A DNA stretch of 64,000 nt, from assembly GCA_963721585.1 (NCBI GenBank), contig CAVRJN010000002.1:62001-126000 (forward strand). The letters run 5' to 3'. A program made the position numbers and the translations under genes. Positions within the stretch are counted from its first letter, which is position 1, and each line of letters opens with the position of its first letter. The notes beneath the pieces were generated by a model, which was not told where the DNA came from, searched no databases, and was given only the letters and a program-made list of their open reading frames with translations. The stretch comes from Bog-473 sp963721585. Lineage in GTDB: Bacteria > Actinomycetota > Acidimicrobiia > Acidimicrobiales > RAAP-2. This document shows positions 28,051 to 37,403 of this stretch, one piece after another.

Positions 28051-29618
28051 ACGATGCGGGTGTCGTGCGACGCCCAGTACTGCTCGCGCAACACACCCTT
28101 GTACAGCTTCCCCGTGGGCAGTCGGGGCAGCTCGTCCACGAAGTCCACGCTGCGCGGGCACTTGAAGTGGGCCAGGTGCTCACGGCAGAAGGCGATCAGT
28201 GCAGTCTCCAGGGCCGCGTCGCCCTCGACCCCGTCGACGAGCTGCACGACGGCCTTGACCTCTTCGCCGAGGTCCTCGTTGGGGACGCCGATCACGGCGG
28301 CGTCCAACACGGACGGGTGTGTCACGAGGAGGTTCTCCGTCTCCTGCGGGTAGATGTTCACCCCACCCGAGATGATCATGTGCGCCTTGCGGTCGGTCAG
28401 GAAGAGGTAGCCGTCGGCGTCCAGGTACCCCACGTCGCCCACCGTGGACGTCGCACCGTCGTCCCGTCGGGAACCGGCCGTCTTGCCGGGGTCGTTGAAG
28501 TACTCGAAGTCCGTGGCGCCGGCGAACCACACCGTGCCCGACGTGCCGACGGGACAGGGCCGGCCGTCGTCGTCGAGGATCTGGATGTCGCTCAAGACCG
28601 AACGCCCGACGCTGCCCTTGTGCTCGAGCCAGTCCTTCGACGTGATGAACGTGCACCCGTTGCCCTCCGTGGCGGCGTAGTACTCGAGCAGGATGGGCCC
28701 GAACCACTCGATCATCTGCTCCTTGACCGGGACCGGGCACGGGGCGGCGGCGTGGATCACGACCTCCAACGAGGAGAGGTCGGCGGCGGCACGGACCTCG
28801 GCGGGCAGCTTGAGCATCCGGCTGAACATGGTGGGCACGACTTGCGAGTGCGTGACGCCGTAGCGGCCCACGAGCTCGAGATACAGCGCCGGGTCGAAGT
28901 GCTCCATCACGACCGCCGTCGACTGCATCCGCAGCGCAATGGCCACGCTCACCTGCGGGGCGGTGTGGTACAGCGGCGCCGGCGACAGGTAGACCATGCC
29001 CTCACGCAGCCGCCACAGCCCGGCGATCCCGAGGACGCCGATGCTGGTCTCGGAGGGATGGATGTCGAACATGGGGCGGAGGATGCCTTTGGGTCGCCCC
29101 GTCGTGCCTGACGAATACATCATGGGGGCGCCCATCTGCTCGTCCGGGACATGGTCCGTGGAGTGCGCGCCGACGGTGTCGTCCCACGACTCGTAGCCGT
29201 CGATGACGTCTCCGCCCGCCCCGGGCCCGCTGGTCGTGTCGACCATGATGAAGCGGTCGACGTCGGGGCACAGCGCCGGCAGTTGTGCGGCAACCTCTGC
29301 CTTGGCGGTCGACGTCACGACGACCCGGGACCGCGAGTCATTGATGACGTAGGCGACTTCCTCGGCCGAGAGATACGAGTTCACCGGCGTGAAGTACAGC
29401 CCCGTGCGTTCGGCCCCCGCCTCGGCCAGCAGCATCGCCGGGTGGTTCTCCATGAAGATCGCGACGTGGTCGCCCTTGCGCAGGCCCGTCTCGCGCAGAA
29501 CGTGGGCGACCTGGTTGGCGGCTGCTTCGTACTCGGCGAAGGTGAGCGTGCGGCCCGAGGGCGCCATGATGATGGCCGGCTGGTCCGGGTGCTCCTTGGC
29601 ATGGTCAGCTGCGTACAC
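28047..29618 (-). CDS. AMP-binding acyl-CoA synthetase
   Basis: A 523-residue ANL ligase. GTG 29618 is chosen because VYAADHAKEHPDQPAI is the natural family N-terminus and GGGGGC precedes it; upstream sequence belongs to the hydrolase gene, which it overlaps by 14 bases. The P-loop is YSSGTTGRPKG, the adenylate motif EYYAATEGNG, and the catalytic Lys motif LPTGKLYKGVL. It resembles FadD-type ligases of the minus-strand operon and is complete. Confidence 0.93.
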   Translation of the reverse strand: MYAADHAKEHPDQPAIIMAPSGRTLTFAEYEAAANQVAHVLRETGLRKGDHVAIFMENHPAMLLAEAGAERTGLYFTPVNSYLSAEEVAYVINDSRSRVVVTSTAKAEVAAQLPALCPDVDRFIMVDTTSGPGAGGDVIDGYESWDDTVGAHSTDHVPDEQMGAPMMYSSGTTGRPKGILRPMFDIHPSETSIGVLGIAGLWRLREGMVYLSPAPLYHTAPQVSVAIALRMQSTAVVMEHFDPALYLELVGRYGVTHSQVVPTMFSRMLKLPAEVRAAADLSSLEVVIHAAAPCPVPVKEQMIEWFGPILLEYYAATEGNGCTFITSKDWLEHKGSVGRSVLSDIQILDDDGRPCPVGTSGTVWFAGATDFEYFNDPGKTAGSRRDDGATSTVGDVGYLDADGYLFLTDRKAHMIISGGVNIYPQETENLLVTHPSVLDAAVIGVPNEDLGEEVKAVVQLVDGVEGDAALETALIAFCREHLAHFKCPRSVDFVDELPRLPTGKLYKGVLREQYWASHDTRIV

Positions 29619-30888
29619 CGGCGCCCCCTTTTCCCGCGTCCCCCAGGCACGAGTACAGCATCCCCACCAGGGAGGCGCCCATGAGCGGGAGCGCCTGGTT
29701 TTCCAGGTGGTTGCGCACGAACCCGACGCCGACGCGGGCTGACGGATCGGCGAACCCGATTTGGCCGCCGGCCCCCATGTGCCCGAACGCACCGTCGTTC
29801 GGGCCGTGCATCGGTGGCGCGCCCGGGACGAGTGCCGGCGGTTCGAGCGAGTAGCCGACGGCCCATCGGGTGGGGACGCCCATGACGGCGTCGCGCCCGC
29901 AGACCTGCTCGGCGCGGAAGCGCTCCACCGACGTCCGCGAGACAAGCTCCTCCCCGTCGGCGAGCGCGGCGTACGTCCGGGCCAGCGCCCGTGCCGTCGC
30001 GGTGGCGCCCAGCGCGCCGATCTCGGCGGCCAGGACGTCGGGTCTGTTCATGAACTCGGCGAACCGGGGCCGGCCGTGCTCGTCGGCGAACAGGCTCCCG
30101 TGCGCGCCGGCCAGGACCGAGCGCCCGGACTTCGACTCGGGATCGATGGCGCGCAGCGCGCTGTCCCTGCCCGGCTTGACCGGGAAGTCGATGACCGTCG
30201 CCACCGATCCGAGCCGGTCGGCCGGGGTGCCGATGGAGCACTGCACTCCGAGCGGGCCCGCCACCTCGGCCTCGAAGAACGTCCCCAGGCTCTGACCGCT
30301 GATCCGCCGGACTAGCTCGCCTACGAGCCAGCCGAAGGTGACGCCGTGGTAGCCGTGACGCGTCCCCGGCTCCCATGCCGGCTCGCCGCCGGCGATGGCG
30401 GCCGCGATCAATTCGCTTTCCTTCCAGCCGGACCCGTCCCACGACAGCAGCTCGTCGGCGCACGGCACGCCGATGGCCCCCGACTGGTGGCTGAGAAGCT
30501 GCCGCACCGTGGTGGGCGACTTGCCCGCCTGGCCGAACTCGGGCCAGTAGCGGACGACCGGCGCATTGAGGTCGAGCTCGCCCCGGTCCTCCAGGATGTG
30601 GGCGCACAACGACGTCATGCCCTTGGTCGACGACATGATGACCGCCCGCGTGTCCTCCTGCCATGCCCGACCGTCCGGTCCCGCCGGGCCGGTCCAGATG
30701 TCGACGACGCGCTCCCCGTCGACAAAGGCGCAGAACGCACCGCCGCCCTGGCCGAGGTCCGCCCGTCGCTCCCGATCGCCGAGCATGAGCGTCGCGCCGG
30801 CGCCCAACATCTCGGCCACACGCTCGAATCCGGGCGCGACGAACCCCTTGACGTCGGACAGGTCGGACAGGTCGGTCACGTCGGTCAC
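29605..30888 (-). CDS. Serine hydrolase of the beta-lactamase/esterase (class C-like) family
   Basis: A 427-residue protein. The start is GTG 30888 in a GTGA overlap with the upstream oxidoreductase. The active-site SxxK motif reads SSTKGM (about residue 80). YHGVTFGWL may supply the catalytic Tyr, and GHMGAGGQIGFAD resembles the third motif. No signal peptide is seen, so it is probably a cytoplasmic esterase or thioesterase rather than a resistance enzyme. Its first 12 codons contain two doubled 9-base units encoding VTDVTDLSDLSD. Confidence 0.88.
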   Translation of the reverse strand: MTDVTDLSDLSDVKGFVAPGFERVAEMLGAGATLMLGDRERRADLGQGGGAFCAFVDGERVVDIWTGPAGPDGRAWQEDTRAVIMSSTKGMTSLCAHILEDRGELDLNAPVVRYWPEFGQAGKSPTTVRQLLSHQSGAIGVPCADELLSWDGSGWKESELIAAAIAGGEPAWEPGTRHGYHGVTFGWLVGELVRRISGQSLGTFFEAEVAGPLGVQCSIGTPADRLGSVATVIDFPVKPGRDSALRAIDPESKSGRSVLAGAHGSLFADEHGRPRFAEFMNRPDVLAAEIGALGATATARALARTYAALADGEELVSRTSVERFRAEQVCGRDAVMGVPTRWAVGYSLEPPALVPGAPPMHGPNDGAFGHMGAGGQIGFADPSARVGVGFVRNHLENQALPLMGASLVGMLYSCLGDAGKGGAGVRS

Positions 30889-31889
30889 AGGGCCCGCAGC
30901 TCCCGCTCGACGTCCGGCCACCAGTCCTTGCGCCACCACGACACGTTGATGCGGTCGACCAGGCCGCCGTAGCGAGCGCCCACCTCGCGGGCCAGGGCGT
31001 CGGGCGTGCAGACGATGGTCAGCGTGTCGAGGACCTCGTCGTCGACGAGGCGCGCCATCTCGTCCCAGCGACCGTTCTTCGAGCAGGCATAGAGGTCCGC
31101 TTGCAGGTCGCCCCATCCGTGCAGCTCCAACACGGGCCGGTAGGCCGGCGTCGAGGCGTAGTAGCCGACGTGGTTCCTCATGGCGTCGCGGGCCTTCTCC
31201 AACTTCGCCTCGTCCTCGACCACCGAAATGAAGCCCGGGCACGTCACCTCGAACCCCTCGTCACGGCTCCGGCCCGTCGCCGCCAGCCCCTTGTCCACCG
31301 CCGGCAGGATCACTTCGCGCAGGTAGCGCGCCGAGCAGATGCCGTGGGTGATGACGCCGTCCGCCACCTCGCCGGCGATCTCGTTCATCAAAGGCCCGAC
31401 TGCAGCCAGGAAGACGCGGGGGGGACCGTACGAATGCGGGGGTGGCGCGAAGACGGGTGTCATCAGCGTGTGCGTGTAGAACTCGCCCTCGAACTCCAGG
31501 GGGACGGCGTCGTTCCACGATGCCCAGATCGCCCGCAGGGCGAGCACGTACTCCCGCATGCGTGCCGCCGGGTGTGACCACGGGGAACTGAACCGCTTCT
31601 CAATGTGCCGTCGCACCTGCGACCCCATCCCCAACACGACGCGCCCGCCTGAGTACTCCTGCAATTGGTTGGTCGTGTACGCCATGCTCATGGGGTTGCG
31701 GGCGAAGGCCACGGCGATCCCGGTCCCGAGGGACACCGACGTCGAGTGCTCGGCGGCCAGCGTCAAAGACAGAAACGGATCGTTTGTCGTCTCCGCCGCC
31801 CAGACGCAGTCCAGCCCGGCGGCCTCGGCGGCGGCCACCCGGTGGGCCACCGGGGGCAGCTCCGTCCCCAGACCGCCGTCGATCTTCAT
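30885..31889 (-). CDS. LLM-class F420-dependent oxidoreductase, MSMEG_2256-like subfamily
   Basis: A 334-residue luciferase-like protein with ATG 31889. It shows VWAAETTNDPFLSL, GTGIAVAFARNPM and VLGMGSQVRRHIEKRF, which fit the subfamily annotated as TIGR03617. These enzymes are expected to use F420H2/F420 on small organic substrates. A close relative lies at 52357-53395. It is the fourth gene of the TetR-headed operon, 13 bases after the CoA-transferase, and overlaps the hydrolase that follows. Confidence 0.92.
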   Translation of the reverse strand: MKIDGGLGTELPPVAHRVAAAEAAGLDCVWAAETTNDPFLSLTLAAEHSTSVSLGTGIAVAFARNPMSMAYTTNQLQEYSGGRVVLGMGSQVRRHIEKRFSSPWSHPAARMREYVLALRAIWASWNDAVPLEFEGEFYTHTLMTPVFAPPPHSYGPPRVFLAAVGPLMNEIAGEVADGVITHGICSARYLREVILPAVDKGLAATGRSRDEGFEVTCPGFISVVEDEAKLEKARDAMRNHVGYYASTPAYRPVLELHGWGDLQADLYACSKNGRWDEMARLVDDEVLDTLTIVCTPDALAREVGARYGGLVDRINVSWWRKDWWPDVERELRAL

Positions 31890-31902
31890 CGCGTCCGCGC
31901 CC

Positions 31903-34143
31903 TCACACCGACGCCGATGCCGCGGTGGGCTTGATCCGTCGTCGCACGGGCGCCGGCGTCGGTGCCGGCCCCTTGACGGCCGGTGCGTCGACCGACAACG
32001 ACAGCGGCAGCCCGACCTGCACGAAGCGCCCCGCCGCCGGGTGCCGGTAGCGGCGCAGCAGCTCTCGGGCCACGACCTGGGGGTCGTCGGGCACGGCGGA
32101 AGGGTGCACGCTCACCGCCGCCGGGACGCCTTCGGAGTGCAGCGCCGACAGCGCGGACTCCACCGTGAAGAGCGCGACCGCGTCGGCGACCTCGTCGACG
32201 AGCGGCGCCGAGGCGCCGTCACCGTCGCCGTCGAGACCGCCGCCGAAGAGACCCAACGCCCGCAGCAACCCGGTCCGCTGGGCAGCTGTCACGCAACAGA
32301 CCGTCACCCACCCGTCCTTGGCCCGGTACAGGTGGAACCACATGGAGGGGCCCCACAAGTCAGCGCCCACCCGATCCGGCACGGCACCGGCCAGAGCCAA
32401 CGCCGCCACGTCCTCGGACTGGAACACGGTCGCCGTCAACGCCAGCGACGCGTCCACGCCCGTCACTGCCACGCCCCGAGTGCGTCCCAACAAGGCGAGC
32501 ACGATCCCCGCCCCCAGCAACAGCCCCGTCCCGTAGTCGTTGGCGGTGAAGTTGACCGGCACCGGCCGCACACCGCCGCCCTGCGTCATCTCCATCCCGG
32601 TCGCCGCCTGCACGACGTAATCGAAGGAAGGGCGGCTGGCCAGCGGCCCCGCCACCCCGAAGCCCTTGGCCCGCGCGTAGACGAGCGCGGGGTTGACCGC
32701 CCGCAGCGCGTCCTCGGCCAGGCCCAGCCGCTCCCACGCCCCCGCCATGGCGTTCTCGACCACGACATCGGACGCCGCCACGAGGTCGAGCAGCCGCACC
32801 CGGTCCTCGGGAGTCTTGAGGTCGAGCACGATCCCGCGCTTCGAGCGATTGGCGTCGACGTAAATGTTGGGCAGCACCGGCATCATCTGGAACCCGCCCT
32901 CGCCGCCTGGCGGCTCCACCTTCACGACGTCGGCGCCCAGCTCGGCCAGCAGCCGGGACGCCAGCGGTCCGGCCCAGAACGAGGAGAGGTCGACGATGCG
33001 GTGGCCGCCGAGCGCGCCCTGCTCCCCGCCGTGCCGGCGTCCGGGCCGCCGCTCGCCGGACCCGGCGGAAATCCGCACGGGCGGGCCGACCAGCGGCACC
33101 CGCCCGAGGACCGGGTCATCGGCCGGGATGACGAGGCGGTCGATGCGAGCCTGGTCGTGCGCCAGCCACTCGGCGAGCGTGTTGCACTTGGCCACCGCGG
33201 CGGGTTGGGCCAACAGCGCTGTTTCCCACTGGTCGGCCGTCTTGGACCCGAAGCCCTCGATCACACGCTGCAACATGTCGCGGTTCCACTCGCGGTCGGA
33301 GAGCCGCGAGAGCCCCTCCGGCGTCGAGTAGTCGAGGCCGCCGTCGTCCATGCCCAGGACGCGGCAGAGCTCGCGCCAGCGCTCCGTCCCGCTGAGGTTG
33401 ACCATGACGGCGCCACCGCCGGCCGTGTCGAAGACGCGCAGGATCGGCGACTTGGTCTGGCGCACAATGCGGGGCCGGTGCCCTTGCCGATGGAAGATCG
33501 CCGCCGCGTTCAAGAACAAGAGCGCATCGAGGAGGGAGGTCTCGACGTGTTGGCCGTACCCGGTCGAGGCGCGCTTGATCAATGCGGCTCCGGCACCGAG
33601 GACGGCCACCAGCGCCGCCGAGACGCTGGCCACAGGGAAGGGGAGCCAGATCGGATCGTCCCCGGTGAACAGCCCCTGTTCCGCGCCCGCCCGGGCGTGC
33701 ACGAGCGGCTCCCATCCCGGCTCGTCGCGTGACGGCCCGTCAGCACCCCAGGCGGTGATGGAGCAGGTGACCAGACGGGGTCGGCCGGCGCGCAGCGTGG
33801 CCGGCGCCAGCCCGAGCCGGTCCAACGCACCCGGCCGCAGGTTCTCTATCAGCAGGTCGGCCTCGTCGACGAGATCCCGCAATGCGGCGGCACCGGCGGG
33901 CGAGCGCAGGTCGAGCTCGATCGTCTCCTTGCCCCGGTTCCAGGCGGCGAAGCGAGCGGGATCGGCGCGCAGCGGGTCGCCCCCCGGGCGTTCCACCTTG
34001 ACCACCGTCGCCCCGAGGTCGGCGAAGATCGTGGCGGCGAGCGGGGCGGCCACGTACTGCCCGACCTCGACGACCCGCAGGCCACCGAGCACCGGCGCCT
34101 GGCTCCCGGGGGGATCCGGAGGCGGCGGATGCTCAGTGGCCAC
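31903..34143 (-). CDS. Double-domain CaiB/BaiF-type CoA-transferase
   Basis: A 746-residue fusion of two complete family III CoA-transferase units, which normally form an interlocked dimer of about 400-residue chains. Unit 1 (about residues 18-375) begins LGGLRVVEVGQYVAAPLAA. Unit 2 (about residues 395-740) begins LGGHRIVDLSSFWAGPLAS. The catalytic Asp is present in unit 2 (SFDYVVQAATGM), but the matching place in unit 1 reads GWEPLVHARAG, so the two sites look asymmetric. GTG 34143 overlaps the acyl-CoA dehydrogenase by 11 bases. Confidence 0.92.
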   Translation of the reverse strand: MATEHPPPPDPPGSQAPVLGGLRVVEVGQYVAAPLAATIFADLGATVVKVERPGGDPLRADPARFAAWNRGKETIELDLRSPAGAAALRDLVDEADLLIENLRPGALDRLGLAPATLRAGRPRLVTCSITAWGADGPSRDEPGWEPLVHARAGAEQGLFTGDDPIWLPFPVASVSAALVAVLGAGAALIKRASTGYGQHVETSLLDALLFLNAAAIFHRQGHRPRIVRQTKSPILRVFDTAGGGAVMVNLSGTERWRELCRVLGMDDGGLDYSTPEGLSRLSDREWNRDMLQRVIEGFGSKTADQWETALLAQPAAVAKCNTLAEWLAHDQARIDRLVIPADDPVLGRVPLVGPPVRISAGSGERRPGRRHGGEQGALGGHRIVDLSSFWAGPLASRLLAELGADVVKVEPPGGEGGFQMMPVLPNIYVDANRSKRGIVLDLKTPEDRVRLLDLVAASDVVVENAMAGAWERLGLAEDALRAVNPALVYARAKGFGVAGPLASRPSFDYVVQAATGMEMTQGGGVRPVPVNFTANDYGTGLLLGAGIVLALLGRTRGVAVTGVDASLALTATVFQSEDVAALALAGAVPDRVGADLWGPSMWFHLYRAKDGWVTVCCVTAAQRTGLLRALGLFGGGLDGDGDGASAPLVDEVADAVALFTVESALSALHSEGVPAAVSVHPSAVPDDPQVVARELLRRYRHPAAGRFVQVGLPLSLSVDAPAVKGPAPTPAPVRRRIKPTAASASV

Positions 34144-35434
34144 GAGTCGCCCCTGCGCCCGCCGGTGTGGCGGCAGGTGCCGTCCCCGCCCGGGCGTCGC
34201 CGGGATCCCGACCGCCACGGTCGAGATCGCCCGGCATGAGGTCACCTTCTTCGTCACGGGGCAGGCCGAGCACGCGCTCGGCGATGACGTTGCGCACGAT
34301 CTGGTTGGTCCCGCCCCCGATGGAGGCCGACAGGGAGCTCAACAGCTGGTCCGACCAGCGCCCGGCGTCGGGGTCGTCGGTGGTCCATGCCGTCGCATGC
34401 ATGCCCGCTGCCTCGACCGCGACCAGCCCCGACTCCTGCACCAGCTGGGCCATGGCCAACTTGAGCAACGAGGCCGCGGCACCGTCGCCCCCCTTGGCCT
34501 TCACCTGCAGGTAGGAGGTGAGGTGACGCAGGACCATCTGCCGGATGCGCAGCTGCACCAGGCGGTCGCGCAGGACGGGCCGTCCCGCCAGGCCGCGCCG
34601 CTTCGCCTCCTCGGCCAGCGCCGTGAAGCCACCCTTGCCGCCGCCCCCGCCGCCCATGTTGCCGAGAGCCTGCCGTTCGAAGGCGAGCATGGTGCGGGCC
34701 ACGCGCCACCCGTCGTCGATGGCGCCCACCACGTTGGCCACCGGCACCCGCACCTCGTCGAGGAACACCTCGTTGAAGTGGGACTCGCCGGTGAGCTGGC
34801 GCAGCGGCCGCACGGTGACGCCCGGCACGTGCATGTCGACGATGAGCATGGTGATGCCTTCGCGCTTGGGCCGCGCCGGGTCGGTCCGCACGAGGCAGGC
34901 GGCGTAGTCGCTGTGCTGGGCGCCCGACGTCCAGACCTTCTGCCCCTGGAGCACGAACTCGTCGCCGTCGCGCCGGGCGCGCGTCTGCACGCTCGAGAGG
35001 TCGGAGCCCGCGCCCGGCTCGCTGAACAGCTCGCACCAGACGTGGTCGCCTCGCAGCAGTGGTGGGACGAACGCCTTCTTCTGTTCCTCGCTCGCGTGCA
35101 CCAGCAGCGTGGGCCCGCACATGCCGAGCCCGATCTCGAGCGAGCGGGGCGGAACTTTGAAGGCCTTCGACTCGCGGTCGTAGATGCGCTGGTAGCGGCC
35201 CGAGAGCCCGCGCCCGCCGTACTCGGCCGGCCAGGTGATGCCGGCCAGGCCGGCCTCGGCCAGCTGGCGCTGGTACGCGACCGAACGGGAGAGTCCCGAG
35301 CCGCCGAACGAGACGACGCCGCTCGCCCCGTCACCCTTGGCCGGCAGCGTGGCCCGCAGGAAGGTCAGGACCTCCTCCCGGAAGGCCTCCTCCGAAGGAG
35401 GGGAGCCCGGACCGGCGACGGAGACATCCGTCAT
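34133..35434 (-). CDS. Acyl-CoA dehydrogenase
   Basis: A 433-residue flavoprotein with ATG 35434, in an ATGA overlap with the TetR stop. It has LFSEPGAGSDLSS, GQKVWTSGAQHSDY and the C-terminal GGGTNQIVRNVIAERVLGLPRDE. As in the first dehydrogenase, the Glu of Y-E-G-T is replaced by Gly. A Gly-rich patch (GGGGGGKGG, about residue 270) sits near the region of the alternative Glu base. It is the second gene of the nine-gene operon, translated directly after its likely regulator. Confidence 0.92.
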   Translation of the reverse strand: MTDVSVAGPGSPPSEEAFREEVLTFLRATLPAKGDGASGVVSFGGSGLSRSVAYQRQLAEAGLAGITWPAEYGGRGLSGRYQRIYDRESKAFKVPPRSLEIGLGMCGPTLLVHASEEQKKAFVPPLLRGDHVWCELFSEPGAGSDLSSVQTRARRDGDEFVLQGQKVWTSGAQHSDYAACLVRTDPARPKREGITMLIVDMHVPGVTVRPLRQLTGESHFNEVFLDEVRVPVANVVGAIDDGWRVARTMLAFERQALGNMGGGGGGKGGFTALAEEAKRRGLAGRPVLRDRLVQLRIRQMVLRHLTSYLQVKAKGGDGAAASLLKLAMAQLVQESGLVAVEAAGMHATAWTTDDPDAGRWSDQLLSSLSASIGGGTNQIVRNVIAERVLGLPRDEEGDLMPGDLDRGGRDPGDARAGTAPAATPAGAGATRGH

Positions 35435-36156
35435 GCCGTCGTCGACCCGTTCACCGACGTGGCGCTTCTGCCGATCGCCGTCGATCGGGGGAGGCCGACG
35501 GCGAGCAGGCCGCCGAAGACCATGTCCTTCATGACGCGGGCCAGCAACTCGGGGTCGGAGCGGTCGAGGGTGGTGATGGAGCGCAGCATGCCATCGAGCA
35601 TGGTCACCGCCGCCCGCGCCTCGTCCTCGCCCAGGCCGGGTCGGACCTCGCACAACAGGTGCACCCATTCGGCCATGCGCACCCGCTCAATGCGGGCGAC
35701 GCGTCGCCGCGCGTCGTCGTCGAGCGAGCGGTACTCCTTGACGAAGACGTCGCGCAGATTGCCGTTGCGCAGCTGCAGCACGATGGCGGCGTCAATGAGC
35801 ATCTCGAGCGTCGCCATCGGCGGCAGGTCCTCGTTCAGGACGTCGTCGACCGTTCCCCTCCAGATGATGGCCGCCTCCTCGATGAGGACTGAGAGGAGCT
35901 CGCCCTTGCTGTCGAAGTAACGGTAGATGGCTGGCCCGCTGACGCCGGCGGCGGCGCCGATGTCGCCCAGGCTGGTCTCGCGAAAGCCGCGCTCGCGGAA
36001 GAGGTCGGTGGCGGCCGCCATGATCGCCTCACGGGTGCGCTCGCCCTTCGTGGTCTTGGTCCGGGGGGATGCCGCCAGAGCCGCCGCGGCGGGGTCCGGC
36101 GGAACCGGCGCGGCGGCCTTCCCGGACGGGCTCATATGGGCACGGATGTTAGTCAT
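35431..36156 (-). CDS. TetR/AcrR family transcriptional regulator
   Basis: A 241-residue regulator with ATG 36156 (ATG 36135 is an alternative). The N-terminal HTH is clear: TREAIMAAATDLFRERGF followed by TSLGDIGAAAGVSGPAIYRYFDSK (about residues 40-85). The C-terminal ligand domain is divergent. It is the first gene of the minus-strand operon and faces another operon across a 98-base A/T-rich gap. It probably represses one or both arms until an acyl-CoA or acid ligand binds. Confidence 0.92.
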   Translation of the reverse strand: MTNIRAHMSPSGKAAAPVPPDPAAAALAASPRTKTTKGERTREAIMAAATDLFRERGFRETSLGDIGAAAGVSGPAIYRYFDSKGELLSVLIEEAAIIWRGTVDDVLNEDLPPMATLEMLIDAAIVLQLRNGNLRDVFVKEYRSLDDDARRRVARIERVRMAEWVHLLCEVRPGLGEDEARAAVTMLDGMLRSITTLDRSDPELLARVMKDMVFGGLLAVGLPRSTAIGRSATSVNGSTTA

Positions 36157-36181
36157 GCATCACAAATCCGGCTGATTCACG

Positions 36182-36211
36182 TTGACTCGACCCTCGAGGC
36201 ATGCTTAAAGT
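36182..36211 (+). promoter_or_regulatory. Candidate promoter for the LLM-ADC-DUF7064-APH operon
   Basis: TTGACT (36182-36187) and TAAAGT (36206-36211) are separated by 18 bases in the TetR divergent gap. An A/T-rich stretch follows (about 36204-36234, containing GTTTAA and GTTAAC) that is unusual in this genome and could hold the TetR operator. The downstream GTG at 36255 has a GGGAGG ribosome site. Confidence 0.4.
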
Positions 36212-36254
36212 TTAATCGTCGTTAACAAAATCGCAAGGGGACGGGAGGGCGGGC

Positions 36255-37403
36255 GTGGAGTTCGGCTTGTTCATGGAGCTGTCGGTGCCACGCCCGTGGA
36301 CGGCCGACTCGGAGCGCCAGGTCTACGAGAACGCCCTCGAGCAGGTGCGCCTGGCCGACGAGCTCGGCTTCGACTACATCTGGGCCGTCGAGCACCACTT
36401 CCTCGAGGAGTACTCGCACTGCTCGGGCCCCGACATCTTCCTCTCGGCGGCGGCGACCATGACCAAGCGCATCAGGGTCGGGCACGGCGTCGTGGCGTGC
36501 GTGCCGCAGTACCAGAGCCCCATCCGGGTGGCGGAGCGGGCGGCGGTCCTCGACATCATTTCGGGCGGACGATTGGAGCTGGGGACCGGCCGTTCCGCGA
36601 CGTGGCCGGAGTTGAGCGGCTTCGGGGCCAACCCCGACGACACCAAGAAGACCTGGGACGAGTTCGTCCGGGTCATCCCCAAGATGTGGATGCAAGAGCG
36701 CTTCGCCTGGAACGGCCGCATGTTCTCCATGCCCGAGCGGGCCATCCTGCCCAAGCCCTTGCAGAAGCCGCACCCGCCGATGTGGGTGGCCGTCACGTCG
36801 CCCGGCACCGAGATCGACGCGGCAGACCGCGGGCTCGGCTGTCTCGGGCTGTCGCCGGGGGGCTTTGCCGACTCGGAGAAGAAGGTCCTGAACTACCGGA
36901 AGCACATTGCGACGTGCGAGCCGGTCGGCGCCTTCGTGAACGACAAGGTCCTGACCGTCAACTTCCTGTCGTGTTGCGAGGACGGTGACCTGGGCCGGCG
37001 CAACGGGCTGAAGGTGGCGTCCATGTTCTCCTACATGGCGGCACAGCTCCTGTCGGCCAAGGAAGTGCTGCCGACGCATTCCTATCCCTCCGAGGGCCTG
37101 CTGCCTGCGCTGCGGCGCGAGTCGGGCTCGCCGGGGGACGCCGCCAAGGCCTTCAAGGGCGTGACCATGGGGACGCCCGACGACGTGGCCGACGCCATCG
37201 CGGCGTGGGAGAACGTCGGGTTCGACGGCATCAACTTCATCCACCAGTTCATGGAGGTGGTGCCCCAGCAGTACGTGCTCGACTCCATGCGACTGTTCGC
37301 CGAAGAGGTCATGCCACGGTTCAAGACGAGGGACGGCGCGTCGCGTCGCCCGGTGGCGGTTCCGGTCGGGGCTGGCGTGGCCGCCGCGGCGGAGGTGGCC
37401 TGA
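36255..37403 (+). CDS. LLM-class flavin-dependent oxidoreductase
   Basis: A 382-residue luciferase-like monooxygenase with GTG 36255 behind GGGAGG. Family landmarks are VEHHFLEEYSHCSGP, GHGVVACVPQYQSP, RAAVLDIISGGRLELGTGR and the Phe-rich C-terminal half. This long form resembles alkanal monooxygenase alpha-like enzymes. It heads the plus-strand arm of the TetR region. Its TGA shares a base with the ATG of the next gene (TGATG). Confidence 0.93.
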   Translation: MEFGLFMELSVPRPWTADSERQVYENALEQVRLADELGFDYIWAVEHHFLEEYSHCSGPDIFLSAAATMTKRIRVGHGVVACVPQYQSPIRVAERAAVLDIISGGRLELGTGRSATWPELSGFGANPDDTKKTWDEFVRVIPKMWMQERFAWNGRMFSMPERAILPKPLQKPHPPMWVAVTSPGTEIDAADRGLGCLGLSPGGFADSEKKVLNYRKHIATCEPVGAFVNDKVLTVNFLSCCEDGDLGRRNGLKVASMFSYMAAQLLSAKEVLPTHSYPSEGLLPALRRESGSPGDAAKAFKGVTMGTPDDVADAIAAWENVGFDGINFIHQFMEVVPQQYVLDSMRLFAEEVMPRFKTRDGASRRPVAVPVGAGVAAAAEVA

